This document shows, one piece after another, positions 25,483-33,682 of a stretch of 36,178 bases of DNA. Each line of letters starts with the position of its first letter. Position 1 is the stretch's first letter. The position numbers and the translations under genes were made by a program. Origin of the DNA: Nitrospira sp. Its GTDB lineage: Bacteria; Nitrospirota; Nitrospiria; Nitrospirales; Nitrospiraceae. The notes beneath the pieces are model-generated. The model saw nothing but the letters and a program-made list of their open reading frames with translations. It did not search any database and was not told the DNA's origin. The stretch is taken from NCBI GenBank assembly GCA_013140455.1, contig JABFSU010000029.1:1-36178 (forward strand), read 5' to 3'.

Positions 25483-25571
25483 GTCCCGGGTGCCGCGTCC
25501 TGAATCGAGCCTACTCAGCACTTCTTCGAGGCCTTGCCTCGAAAGCCGCGCCCCTGCTACATTGCGCGGCT

Positions 25572-26093
25572 ATGACTATGCAATTTCAAAAGAAGGATCC
25601 GCGCGCGACGATCGTCACCAAATTCGGCGAGATCAAGATCCGTTTCTATCCAGACGATGCTCCGCGCCACGTCGAGAATTTCATCAATCTGGCGAAGATG
25701 GGTTTCTTCGACGGCACCACCTTCCATCGCGTGGTCCCCGGTTTTCTCATTCAAGGCGGCGACCCCTTCAGCAAGAACGCCGACCGGACGACTCACGGCA
25801 CCGGCGGACCCGGCTACTTTCTCACGCCCGAGCCGAGCGACCGCCCGCACAAACGCGGCGCCGTCTCCATGGCGAAGATGCCGCGCGAGAGCAACAGCAC
25901 GCGCGACTTCAACGACAACGGCTCGCAGTTCTTCATTTGCGTGGGAGATAACAGCGGACTGGACCGGCGCTACACCGTGTTCGGGGAAATCTTTCGCGGC
26001 ATCGAAGTCCTGGATAAGATCGTCGCCGCCGCCCGCGACGCCGCCGACAATCCGCTCGAACCGATCACGATGACCGTGACAGTGAAAGAGTAG
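25572..26093 (+). CDS. Cyclophilin-type peptidyl-prolyl cis-trans isomerase
   Basis: This 173-residue single-domain cyclophilin has the active-site elements FFDGTTFHRVVPGFLIQGGDP (Arg and Phe of the catalytic face) and DNGSQFFICVGDN. The C-terminus reads YTVFGEIFRGIEVLDKIVAA. It lacks a signal peptide and so is cytoplasmic, catalysing proline isomerisation in folding. A second possible start (MQFQ) lies two codons in. The 3' end is only 15 bp from the convergent regulator gene. Confidence 0.94.
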   Translation: MTMQFQKKDPRATIVTKFGEIKIRFYPDDAPRHVENFINLAKMGFFDGTTFHRVVPGFLIQGGDPFSKNADRTTHGTGGPGYFLTPEPSDRPHKRGAVSMAKMPRESNSTRDFNDNGSQFFICVGDNSGLDRRYTVFGEIFRGIEVLDKIVAAARDAADNPLEPITMTVTVKE

Positions 26094-26108
26094 GACCGGC
26101 GGCAGGCG

Positions 26109-27497
26109 CTACTCGTCGTGAGTCTTTTTGAGCCGCCGGTCCAAAGCGAAGCGGGTCATCCCGAGATGCTTGGCCGCCAGCGTCTTGTTGTAGTCGGCCA
26201 GCCGCAAGACTTCTTCCACGATCGCTCCCTCCACATCGGCGAGCGACTGCTGACCCAGCTTCATCTCGACCCGAACGACCGGCTCCGGTCCCGGCGCCGT
26301 GGTGACAGCCACATGTCTGCCTTCCTCGCGCAGCTCCGCCGGCAAACAACTCGGCGCCAGCGTCCGGCCCTGACAGAAGATCATGGCCCGTTCGAGAATA
26401 TTCTGGAGCTCGCGGATATTTCCCGGATAGTGATAGCGCTCCAGCAACGTGCGGGCCTCCGGGTCCAGCTCAGGCACCGGCTTCCCGAACTCCTGAGCGA
26501 ACCGGACCAGAGCGCGCTGACAGAGCGGAAAGATGTCTTCCACTCGACTCCTCAGCGGCGGCAACTCGAACGCGACCACGTTGAGTCTGAAATAGAGATC
26601 CTCGCGAAACGCCCCGCGCCCTACCTCTTTTTTGAGGTCGCGATTCGTGGCCGTGATCAGGCGGAAATCCACACCGATATCATCGGTCCCTCCCAGGCGC
26701 CGGAAGGAACGCTCCTGGATGACGCGCAGCAATTTGGCCTGCATCGAAAGATCGAGATCCCCGATTTCATCGAGAAACAGGGTCCCCCCCTCCGCTTTTT
26801 CAAGCAGCCCGAGCTTGCGCTGGTTCGCACCGGTAAAGGCGCCGCGCTCGAACCCAAACAATTCGCTCTCGAACAGCTCCTTGGGAATCGCCGTGCAGTT
26901 GACCCCGATAAACGGCTCCGACGCCCGGGCGCCGTTGTGATGAATCACGCGCGCCAGAAATTCCTTCCCCGTTCCGGTTTCACCCAGCAGCATCACCGAC
27001 GACTTGGGATTCTCGGCCACCTCGCGGACCTGCTCGAGCAACTGCTTCATCACGTGGCTCTGCGCGACCAGATGGCTCAACTGGTATTGACTGTCCCGGT
27101 GCTCGAGTTCGGATTCGAGGCGACGGCGGAGACTCACCACGTCCAGCACCCGGACGACCACCGGATCGATCCCTTCCAGATCCACCGACTTGATCAGAAA
27201 ATCGTAGGCCCCCAGCTTCATCGCCTCCACGGCATCCTGCACCGTCCCATAGGCCGTCAGCATGATTACCATGGCGGACGGGGCCAACTGCCGCAGACTC
27301 TTCAACGTGTCGAGACCGTTGAGACCGGGCATCTTCAGATCGAGCAAGACAAGATCGGGCAGCTCGTGCCGGAGCGCCTCCAGCAGCGCTTCACCGGATT
27401 CATACCCGACGGCACGATGCCCCTGCCGGGTCAGCCGCTTGACGATCGCGGCGCGAATCGCCTGTTCATCATCCGTGACAAATACCACTGCGCGCAT
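26109..27497 (-). CDS. NtrC-class sigma-54 response regulator
   Basis: This 462-residue protein has three domains. The receiver (1-120) carries acidic DDE, phospho-acceptor Asp in LVLLDLKMPG and Lys in FLIKSVD; the usual Pro after that Lys is Ser. The AAA+ domain (about 145-375) has Walker A GETGTGKE, the sigma-54 contact loop GAFTGA, Walker B TLFLDEIGD and an arginine-finger region. A Fis-type HTH is at the C-terminus (VEEVLRLADYNKTLAAKHLGMTRFALDRRL). It is read three bases after the kinase gene. It should activate sigma-54 promoters; the best candidates are the two predicted in this window at 29604 and 35367. Confidence 0.95.
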   Translation of the reverse strand: MRAVVFVTDDEQAIRAAIVKRLTRQGHRAVGYESGEALLEALRHELPDLVLLDLKMPGLNGLDTLKSLRQLAPSAMVIMLTAYGTVQDAVEAMKLGAYDFLIKSVDLEGIDPVVVRVLDVVSLRRRLESELEHRDSQYQLSHLVAQSHVMKQLLEQVREVAENPKSSVMLLGETGTGKEFLARVIHHNGARASEPFIGVNCTAIPKELFESELFGFERGAFTGANQRKLGLLEKAEGGTLFLDEIGDLDLSMQAKLLRVIQERSFRRLGGTDDIGVDFRLITATNRDLKKEVGRGAFREDLYFRLNVVAFELPPLRSRVEDIFPLCQRALVRFAQEFGKPVPELDPEARTLLERYHYPGNIRELQNILERAMIFCQGRTLAPSCLPAELREEGRHVAVTTAPGPEPVVRVEMKLGQQSLADVEGAIVEEVLRLADYNKTLAAKHLGMTRFALDRRLKKTHDE

Positions 27498-27500
27498 CGG

Positions 27501-29429
27501 TCAGCCTTTCGCTATCTGAGAACGTTGACTCAACGGGAACCAAATTCTCACAGAAGTTCCTTTGCCCGGCTCGCTCGTCATATGAATATCTCCGCCGTGG
27601 CTTTCAACGATATTTCTGCAGATGGCCAACCCTAATCCCGTCCCATGCCGTTTCCCCGTCGTATAAAACGGTTCAAACACATGGGGCAACACCTCCGAGG
27701 AAATCCCGATGCCGGTGTCTTTGACGAGCACCACGATGCCCGGCCGATCCTGGCTGGACAATTCGTACGCCGTGACGTCGATAGCCGCGCCGTTCATCGG
27801 AGAGGCATCGATGGCATTGTGAATGACATTCAGGAGCACCTGTTTGATCTGGTCTCGATCGGCATGCACCTGAGCGGCCGTCGGAGACAGCGACGTCTGA
27901 ATGGCCAGACGTTTGGCCTGCAACGGCACATCGAGCGTTTTGACGACTTCGGCGATCAATCCGGAGAGGTCGAACAGCACCGGCGCCAGCTCCCGAGGCC
28001 TCGCATATTCGACGATTTGATTGACGATGCGATCCAGTCGTTTCGCTTCTTTCAAAATCACATCGATGTCGATCCGTCGCGGATCGTCGCTTGAGAAATC
28101 ATCCAGCAGGAGCGAGGCGGTCGACCCGATCCCGACCAGCGGATTCCTGAGCTCATGGGCAATACCGGCCGCCACTTGGCCCAGCATCGCCAGATGCTCC
28201 GCCCGGCTCAATCGGGACTGCAAATTCTCCAGCGCCGTAATATCGACGTTGAATCCCACATACACCTGCTCGACACCGCCGCCACCCGCGATGGGCAACC
28301 GGCGGCTCAACACTTTTCGCACCCCGCCGTCCTTGTGCAAAAAGCGGAATACCGTTTCGCACGGTTGTCCCTGCGTGACCGCCTGCCCAAACTCTGACAG
28401 CACTCGATCCCGATCCTCGGGATGGATGCATTCCCTGAAAGCATCAGGATCCACCAGATCATCAGGATCGAGCCCCGCCAGTTCCTGATTGTAGCGATTG
28501 CTGAACGTGATCAACATTCCCTTTGTGGTAAAAATCCCGAACGGCGCATGATCGACAAGGCCCCGGTATTTCGCCTCCGACGTCACGAGGTGTTCGTTCA
28601 GCTGGCGCAGCGCGGCCTCGGATTTCTCCATCTCGTTGAGATGCCCGCGAATCTGGGTGCTCATGTCATGCATCACTCTCGTGAGATCTCCGATCTCGTC
28701 TGTGCGCGCCAGCACGGCGATCGCCGGGACGAGACCTGCGGGCGAAGAACCGACCGTCGTGGCCAGATTGAGCAGCGGAGCCGCGATCGAGCGGGCGATC
28801 AGATACAGCGCGCCGACCGTCAACCCGAACGTAAAGACGCCGCCGACCAGAACGACGAACAGCGTGGAGGTGCGATCCTGACTCAATTGCGCCAGCTTTT
28901 CAGCGACGCTCTGCTGCTCAAACCGGTCAAAGATCCCCATCTGCCGCCGAATCTCGACCATCAGTTCCCGCCCGCGCCCTTCTTCGATGTAATGAAAGGC
29001 TTCCTGCTTGTGGCCGTCTTTGATCGCACGGATCAAGGCCTCTTTCTCCGTCACCAACTGGACGACGAGGGTCTGAATGTCGCTGAAGCGATCCGACTGC
29101 TCACCTGAAATGCGCCCTGCAAGATCACGACCGATGGCATCGATCCCTTCCTGCGCGACGCGATAGGGACGCAGATACCGGTATTGTTCGGTCAGCACAT
29201 AGCCCCGGAACCCGGTCTCCAGATCGACGACCAGCCGCATGTACTCGGCCGCATTTTTTTGCGTCACATAGAGACTGTCCAACTGCTCTTCGTCCTGCGA
29301 AAACGTTTGCACGCTCTGGTAGGTCATCACGCTCAAGACGATGAGCGCGACCAGCGGAATGAACGACGCAAGCAGCAGCTTGCGATGAATCGGAAAATTG
29401 TTGAACAGGCGGGCGGCGCGCTCTCGCAT
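27501..29429 (-). CDS. CHASE3-HAMP-PAS sensor histidine kinase
   Basis: This protein of about 642 residues has a first membrane helix (LLLASFIPLVALIVLSVMTY) and a periplasmic CHASE3 domain (AEYMRLVVDLETGFRGYVLT). A second helix (LFVVLVGGVFTFGLTVGALYLIA) leads to a HAMP region, a PAS domain (YRGLVDHAPFGIFTTKGMLITF), a HisKA dimerisation helix with phospho-acceptor His in GIAHELRNPL, and an HATPase_c domain (NVIHNAIDAS, DTGIGI, GTGLGLAI). The ATG at 29429 has GGAG five bases upstream; the ATG at 29453 adds eight residues. It forms a two-gene unit with the sigma-54 regulator and is divergent from the channel/efflux operon. The signal is unknown. Confidence 0.93.
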   Translation of the reverse strand: MRERAARLFNNFPIHRKLLLASFIPLVALIVLSVMTYQSVQTFSQDEEQLDSLYVTQKNAAEYMRLVVDLETGFRGYVLTEQYRYLRPYRVAQEGIDAIGRDLAGRISGEQSDRFSDIQTLVVQLVTEKEALIRAIKDGHKQEAFHYIEEGRGRELMVEIRRQMGIFDRFEQQSVAEKLAQLSQDRTSTLFVVLVGGVFTFGLTVGALYLIARSIAAPLLNLATTVGSSPAGLVPAIAVLARTDEIGDLTRVMHDMSTQIRGHLNEMEKSEAALRQLNEHLVTSEAKYRGLVDHAPFGIFTTKGMLITFSNRYNQELAGLDPDDLVDPDAFRECIHPEDRDRVLSEFGQAVTQGQPCETVFRFLHKDGGVRKVLSRRLPIAGGGGVEQVYVGFNVDITALENLQSRLSRAEHLAMLGQVAAGIAHELRNPLVGIGSTASLLLDDFSSDDPRRIDIDVILKEAKRLDRIVNQIVEYARPRELAPVLFDLSGLIAEVVKTLDVPLQAKRLAIQTSLSPTAAQVHADRDQIKQVLLNVIHNAIDASPMNGAAIDVTAYELSSQDRPGIVVLVKDTGIGISSEVLPHVFEPFYTTGKRHGTGLGLAICRNIVESHGGDIHMTSEPGKGTSVRIWFPLSQRSQIAKG

Positions 29430-29513
29430 GGACTCTCCATGAAGCTGTGTCATCCTATGAGTGAGATCCCTGCCCTGTCAAATGCCCGCCGGCTCGTTAT
29501 CCGTGTCTCTCAA

Positions 29514-29544
29514 TCGCACCGTGCGATCCGTGCGAAACCGCTCG
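29514..29544 (+). promoter_or_regulatory. Candidate enhancer (upstream activating) site 1
   Basis: A perfect palindrome TCGCAC-C-GTGCGA (centre 29520) is followed by a GTGCGAA half-site at 29530 and by CGCTC. The same 31-base arrangement, with 24 matching positions and identical spacing, occurs at 35287-35317. It lies 86 bp upstream of a sigma-54 promoter, in the divergent gap next to the histidine kinase gene, a normal place for an NtrC-class activator site. It could also serve for autoregulation. Confidence 0.65.
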
Positions 29545-29603
29545 ATACGACTTCAATGCGAACCGGGGCCGGGACAATTGCTCCGTTTCTACGGATGGCG
29601 CCA

Positions 29604-29621
29604 TTGGCACCGACGTTGCTT
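29604..29621 (+). promoter_or_regulatory. Sigma-54 (-24/-12) promoter for the FNT/efflux operon
   Basis: The sequence TTGGCACCGACGTTGCTT carries the -24 GG and -12 GC with exact spacing and nearly the whole sigma-54 consensus (TTGGCAC-N5-TTGCT). Transcription would start near 29631, about 60 bp before the channel ATG at 29691. A divergent sigma-54 activator gene and an upstream palindrome support the call. Confidence 0.8.
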
Positions 29622-29690
29622 AGTTGCTCCTCAGCCCCCAAAGCGAGCGACGAACCGGACCGCAACAATAGGAACAGAAGGAGGACCGTG

Positions 29691-30560
29691 ATGGACTACG
29701 TCAAACCTCTCGGCGTTGTAGAAAGCATGCTGGCCGGCGGCGCCATCAAGCTGAACGTCCCTCCTCGACATCTGGTCATTCGAGGCATGTTGGCCGGCGC
29801 CTATCTGGGAATTGCGACCAGCATGGCCGTGACGGTCGCCGTCGAGACCGGATCCTGGATTGCCGGCAGCCTCCTGTTTCCCTTCGGACTGGCGCTGGCG
29901 ATCCTCCTGGGAACGGAAATCATCACCGGCAGCTTCGCGCTGCTGCCCTGTGCCGCCGTCGCGAGCCGCGGACAGGTCGGGATGAGTCGCGTGCTGGCCA
30001 ACTGGGGCTGGGTTTTTCTCGGCAATCTCCTGGGCGCGACGCTCTACGCGGGACTCTTCGCGCTCTGCTTGACAACCGCATGGGACAACGCGGTTCCCCC
30101 GGTCGGTGCGAAGCTGATGGCGATTGCCGAAGCCAAAACGAACTACTACGCGGCCCATGGCTCCGCCGGTCTGCTCACGGTCTTCACCAAAGCCGTCCTC
30201 TGCAATTGGATGGTGAGTCTGGCCGTCGTCGCGTCATTTGCCTCCAACTCCTTCGGAGGAAAATTACTCGCCATCTGGGGACCGACGGTCCTCTTCTTCT
30301 CCCAGGGGTTTGAACATGCGGTCGTCAACATGTTCGTGATCCCGGTCGGCATGCTGCTCGGCGCCAACGTCACGGCATCCTCCTGGTGGCTCTGGAATCA
30401 AATCCCGGTGACGTTAGGCAATCTGGTCGGGGGCATGCTGTTTACCGGCATGGCCATCTATCTGACTCACCGGCCCGCCGTGCCGGCCGTGAGTCAGCCC
30501 GTTCCAACGATCCAACCAACCCCGGCCTCCGCACAGCAAGGCTATTCCCCGTCTTTCTAG
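29691..30560 (+). CDS. Formate/nitrite transporter (FNT) family channel
   Basis: This 289-residue protein starts at the ATG behind GAAGGAGGA. It has six membrane segments and the FNT hallmarks: an early GGAIKLNVPPRHLVIRGMLAGAYLGI, AILLGTEIITGSFALLP, the central-pore His in FFSQGFEHAVVNMFVIP, and a repeated half-channel structure. FNT channels pass formate, nitrite or hydrosulfide as anions. In a nitrite-oxidising bacterium nitrite uptake would be the obvious role, but the substrate is not fixed by sequence. The short Pro/Gln-rich C-terminus is likely cytoplasmic. It heads a four-gene operon under the predicted sigma-54 promoter. Confidence 0.92.
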   Translation: MDYVKPLGVVESMLAGGAIKLNVPPRHLVIRGMLAGAYLGIATSMAVTVAVETGSWIAGSLLFPFGLALAILLGTEIITGSFALLPCAAVASRGQVGMSRVLANWGWVFLGNLLGATLYAGLFALCLTTAWDNAVPPVGAKLMAIAEAKTNYYAAHGSAGLLTVFTKAVLCNWMVSLAVVASFASNSFGGKLLAIWGPTVLFFSQGFEHAVVNMFVIPVGMLLGANVTASSWWLWNQIPVTLGNLVGGMLFTGMAIYLTHRPAVPAVSQPVPTIQPTPASAQQGYSPSF

Positions 30561-30572
30561 ATTAGGAGCACG

Positions 30573-32171
30573 ATGGCAGCGGTGTTTCTCAGAAGATTGC
30601 GGGGCTGGCGGTTCGTGCTCTTCAACGCCGTCCTCGGCCTGGCGCACATCGTGGTCCTGTTCAATGCCGGTTCGTATATCGCACTGTTGCCGCACGTCTC
30701 CGGCGACCTCGGCGGCGTCCTGCCGAGTTTTCTCACCTGGGCGCAAACCGATTTTATGGTCGGGCTGGCGCTCGGGTTTCCCCTGGCGCGCTATCTCTCC
30801 GGCCGTGTCGGCGACTATCGTCTGCTGATCGGCGCGTTCCTCGTCTACAGCATCGCCTCTTATCTGTGCGGCGCCAGCGAAACCCTCTCGCAATTTCTCC
30901 CGGCCCGGATCGCGCAAGGCATTGCCGGCGGCATCACCTTGCCGATCGCCCAATCGATGTTGCTGAATGAGTATCCGAAACGGTTGAAAGCGGTGGCCCT
31001 GAGCATCTGGGGCTTGTTCAGCATCACGCCCTTTACCATCGGCATGCCGGTCGGCGGCTACCTGGCCTACCTGTTCGGCTGGCGATCCCTCTTCTACCTG
31101 GATTTTGTCCTGACCATGATTATCGTCGGGACACTTGGAGCACTCCTCTACGGACGCGGGTTCCGCCGACGATACGGGCGCTTCGACCTCGTAGGCTTTC
31201 TGCTGCTTCTGATCCTGCTGCTGGGCATGCAGACCTTCCTCAACATGGGCAATGATTTCGACTGGCTGGATTCTCCCCTGCTCCAAGCGATCGCTGTCGT
31301 CCTGTTGATCGCCCTGCCCTGTTTCGTGATCTGGGAACTCGGCGAGCGGCACCCCACGCTGGATCTTCGATTGTTTCAACATCGGAATTTCGTCATCGGC
31401 GTCACGTGCCTGACCATCGGATTCTTTTCCATCCAGGGCCTGCTCTCGCTCCTGATCGTGCAAATCCAGCTGATCCTGGGCTATTCGTCGAAACTCGCCG
31501 GGCTGGCGCTGCTCCCGCTGGTTCTCCTCGGCGCCCCTGCCATTGCCGTCATGCACCTGCTCTGCAAATACATCGATGCGCGCTGGCTGATCTGTCTCAA
31601 CAGTCTCGGATTTGCCGCAACCTTTTACTGGATCGGCTTGTTCGACGATCCCCACTCATATGACCAGCTCTTCTGGCCCATGGTCGTCGAAGGCATCTTC
31701 CTGGGATCGTTCTTTACGCCGTTGACGGTGCTGATCCTGCACGGCCTGTCCGGTCCTCTGGTCATGCGCGCGGCCGAAGTCGCTAATCTGTTGCGCGTCG
31801 CAGCCGGCGCGTTCGGCATCACGTTCCAAAGCATCGTCCTCTTTCGGCGGACGCACTTTCATCAACTCAATTTGGCCGATCACTTCGGCGGGCGGCTGTC
31901 GATCTCGTACGATCCCTTGAGTCAATTGACGGCCAAACTGATTGAAGCGGGACTCGCGCCGTCGCAGGTCAATGCCAAGCTCGGCGCATTGATCAAACAG
32001 GAAGCGGCCATCCTGAGCCTGAACGATGCATTCCTGGTGGCCAGCGGCTTGTTCCTCGGCATCGGCGCGCTGGTCTGGTTCGCGCATCCGACCCATGTGC
32101 CCCTCTCGCCGACTCCGGCGGATGAGCTGCGGGAGCTCCGCGCGGAAGCCTTGATCGAGGAGGTGCCATGA
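30573..32171 (+). CDS. DHA2-family (EmrB-like) MFS efflux transporter
   Basis: This 532-residue protein has about 14 hydrophobic segments, as in the DHA2 drug:proton antiporters. Conserved parts include FNAGSYIALLPHVSGDLG, the motif ARYLSGRVGDYRLLIG, FLPARIAQGIAGGITLPIAQSMLLN and IGMPVGGYLAYLFGWRSLFYL. It starts 12 bp after the FNT gene. Its last codons overlap the outer-membrane factor gene by four bases. With the next two gene products it should form a tripartite EmrAB-TolC-like pump. The exported compound is unknown; the link with an anion channel suggests toxic metabolites or anions. Confidence 0.9.
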   Translation: MAAVFLRRLRGWRFVLFNAVLGLAHIVVLFNAGSYIALLPHVSGDLGGVLPSFLTWAQTDFMVGLALGFPLARYLSGRVGDYRLLIGAFLVYSIASYLCGASETLSQFLPARIAQGIAGGITLPIAQSMLLNEYPKRLKAVALSIWGLFSITPFTIGMPVGGYLAYLFGWRSLFYLDFVLTMIIVGTLGALLYGRGFRRRYGRFDLVGFLLLLILLLGMQTFLNMGNDFDWLDSPLLQAIAVVLLIALPCFVIWELGERHPTLDLRLFQHRNFVIGVTCLTIGFFSIQGLLSLLIVQIQLILGYSSKLAGLALLPLVLLGAPAIAVMHLLCKYIDARWLICLNSLGFAATFYWIGLFDDPHSYDQLFWPMVVEGIFLGSFFTPLTVLILHGLSGPLVMRAAEVANLLRVAAGAFGITFQSIVLFRRTHFHQLNLADHFGGRLSISYDPLSQLTAKLIEAGLAPSQVNAKLGALIKQEAAILSLNDAFLVASGLFLGIGALVWFAHPTHVPLSPTPADELRELRAEALIEEVP

Positions 32172-33682
32172 CATCCCGCTTCATCACGGCACCACGCCTG
32201 CGGGTCAGCGTCGGCATCGGCTGCGCGCTGTTCTTCGGCAGTTGCGCCTGGATTCCACCGGGAAATCCTCCGGCCGAGCTTCTCGAACCACCGGAAATGC
32301 AAGAGACTCTGGCCGAGGTCACGAGCCGGCTGCAACAGTGGCCGGAAGATCGCTGGTGGGCGCAATTCGGCAATCCGGAATTGAACGAGCTCATCGACGC
32401 GGCCCTCAAGGATAACCCCAGCCTCAAGCGCGCATCCGCGCGGCTGCGGGAAGCGGAAGCGCTGGTGAAAGTGGAAGGGGCGCGGCTGCTGCCGTTTCTG
32501 GAGGCCGATGCCTCGCTGACCCACGAACGCATTTCGCAGCACGGCGTGTTTGCAGTCCTGAACCCGAAAGTGGCGGGAGACAAGATTCTGCTGGGGATCG
32601 TCAACCCGCTGAGCTTCCGGTACGAGTTCGATTTCTGGGGGAAGAACCGGGCCACGGTCGAAGCGGCGCTGGGACAGGCGGCCGCGGAGGAAGCTGAAAA
32701 GGCCGAAGTGCGCCTGCGGCTGACCGCCGCCATTGCACGGTCCTACTTCAAAGGACAAGCGCTTCAGCAGCAGCTCGACATCGTGAAAACCCTGGTCGGC
32801 ATCCGCCGGAATCTGCGTACGCTTGCAGAAACCCGCTTCCGTCTCGGCCTGGACAACGAACAGCCGGTGAAAATCGCCGTCGCGGACTATGAAGCGGCCT
32901 TCAAACGGCAAGCCGGCCTCCGCGATCAACTGGACGTCCAGCGCCATGTGCTTGCGCGGCTGGCCGGTCAAGGCCCGGATCACGCGCTGCATCTGTTTAC
33001 GAAGCCGGTTGTCGTGATTCCCGAGCAGATTGCCGCTCCCGACCATCTCTCCATCGGGCTGCTGGTCCGCCGTCCCGATCTGGCCGCGGCTCTCTACCGG
33101 GCCGACGCCGCTGCACGATTGGTCAAAGTTGCCAAGACGCAGTTTTATCCCACAATCGATCTCACCGCCTTCGTGGGCTTCAACGCGCTGACGCTGATGC
33201 GACACGCCGATAAATTGTCCAATCTGCTGTTCAGCGGCCAAAGCAACTCGTATGGCTTTGCGCCGGGCCTGCGCATGCCCTGGTTTGAGGGCGGACGGCT
33301 GCGGGGAGAACTGGCGGCGCAACGGGCCGAATACGACTCCGCCGTAGAGCTCTACAATGAAACGCTGCTCGATGCGATGCGCGACGTGGCGGACAGTCTC
33401 AGCGCCTGGCAATCGACGCGCGAGATGATTGAGTCGCACAAGCGCCTGATGGCGTCGCTTGGCGAAGACGTGCAATTGGCGAAAGTGCGGCTGGTGACCG
33501 GCCTGGACGACGACCGCGAGGTCTTGCGGCATCGCCAGCCGGTGCTGGAACAGGAATATGCCTTGCGCGTGCTGGAAAGCGACCAGTTGGTGGCGGCCGT
33601 CGATCTCATCGAGGCACTGGGCGGGGGCTATAAGAATCAGGACATCGAAAAGAGACCACAACACAACCCGAGTACACCATGA
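32168..33682 (+). CDS. NodT/TolC-type outer-membrane efflux lipoprotein
   Basis: This 504-residue protein has a signal sequence with lipobox FFGSC (Cys26), followed by the family pattern RWWAQFGNPELNELIDAALKDNPSLKRASARLREAEA. A second internal repeat carries LLVRRPDLAAALYRADAAARLVKVAKTQFYPTIDL, the usual OEP motif. It is expected to form the trimeric outer-membrane channel. ATGA overlaps join it to the pump gene before and the fusion-protein gene after, supporting one transcript and stoichiometric production. Confidence 0.92.
   Translation: MTSRFITAPRLRVSVGIGCALFFGSCAWIPPGNPPAELLEPPEMQETLAEVTSRLQQWPEDRWWAQFGNPELNELIDAALKDNPSLKRASARLREAEALVKVEGARLLPFLEADASLTHERISQHGVFAVLNPKVAGDKILLGIVNPLSFRYEFDFWGKNRATVEAALGQAAAEEAEKAEVRLRLTAAIARSYFKGQALQQQLDIVKTLVGIRRNLRTLAETRFRLGLDNEQPVKIAVADYEAAFKRQAGLRDQLDVQRHVLARLAGQGPDHALHLFTKPVVVIPEQIAAPDHLSIGLLVRRPDLAAALYRADAAARLVKVAKTQFYPTIDLTAFVGFNALTLMRHADKLSNLLFSGQSNSYGFAPGLRMPWFEGGRLRGELAAQRAEYDSAVELYNETLLDAMRDVADSLSAWQSTREMIESHKRLMASLGEDVQLAKVRLVTGLDDDREVLRHRQPVLEQEYALRVLESDQLVAAVDLIEALGGGYKNQDIEKRPQHNPSTP

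Noticed and set aside
26118-27635. 505-codon plus-strand frame opposite the response regulator
   Set aside because: Antisense shadow of the well-conserved NtrC-class gene; His/Gln/Arg-rich with no recognisable motif.
29184-29690. Upstream in-frame extension of the FNT gene to 29184
   Set aside because: It overlaps the kinase gene antisense, covers the sigma-54 promoter and enhancer, and lacks the membrane/FNT pattern; the ATG at 29691 has a strong ribosome-binding site.
30414-31655. Long minus-strand frame of 413 codons opposite the FNT and DHA2 genes
   Set aside because: Gln/Asp/Glu/Arg-rich shadow of real membrane-protein genes; typical antisense frame in GC-rich DNA.
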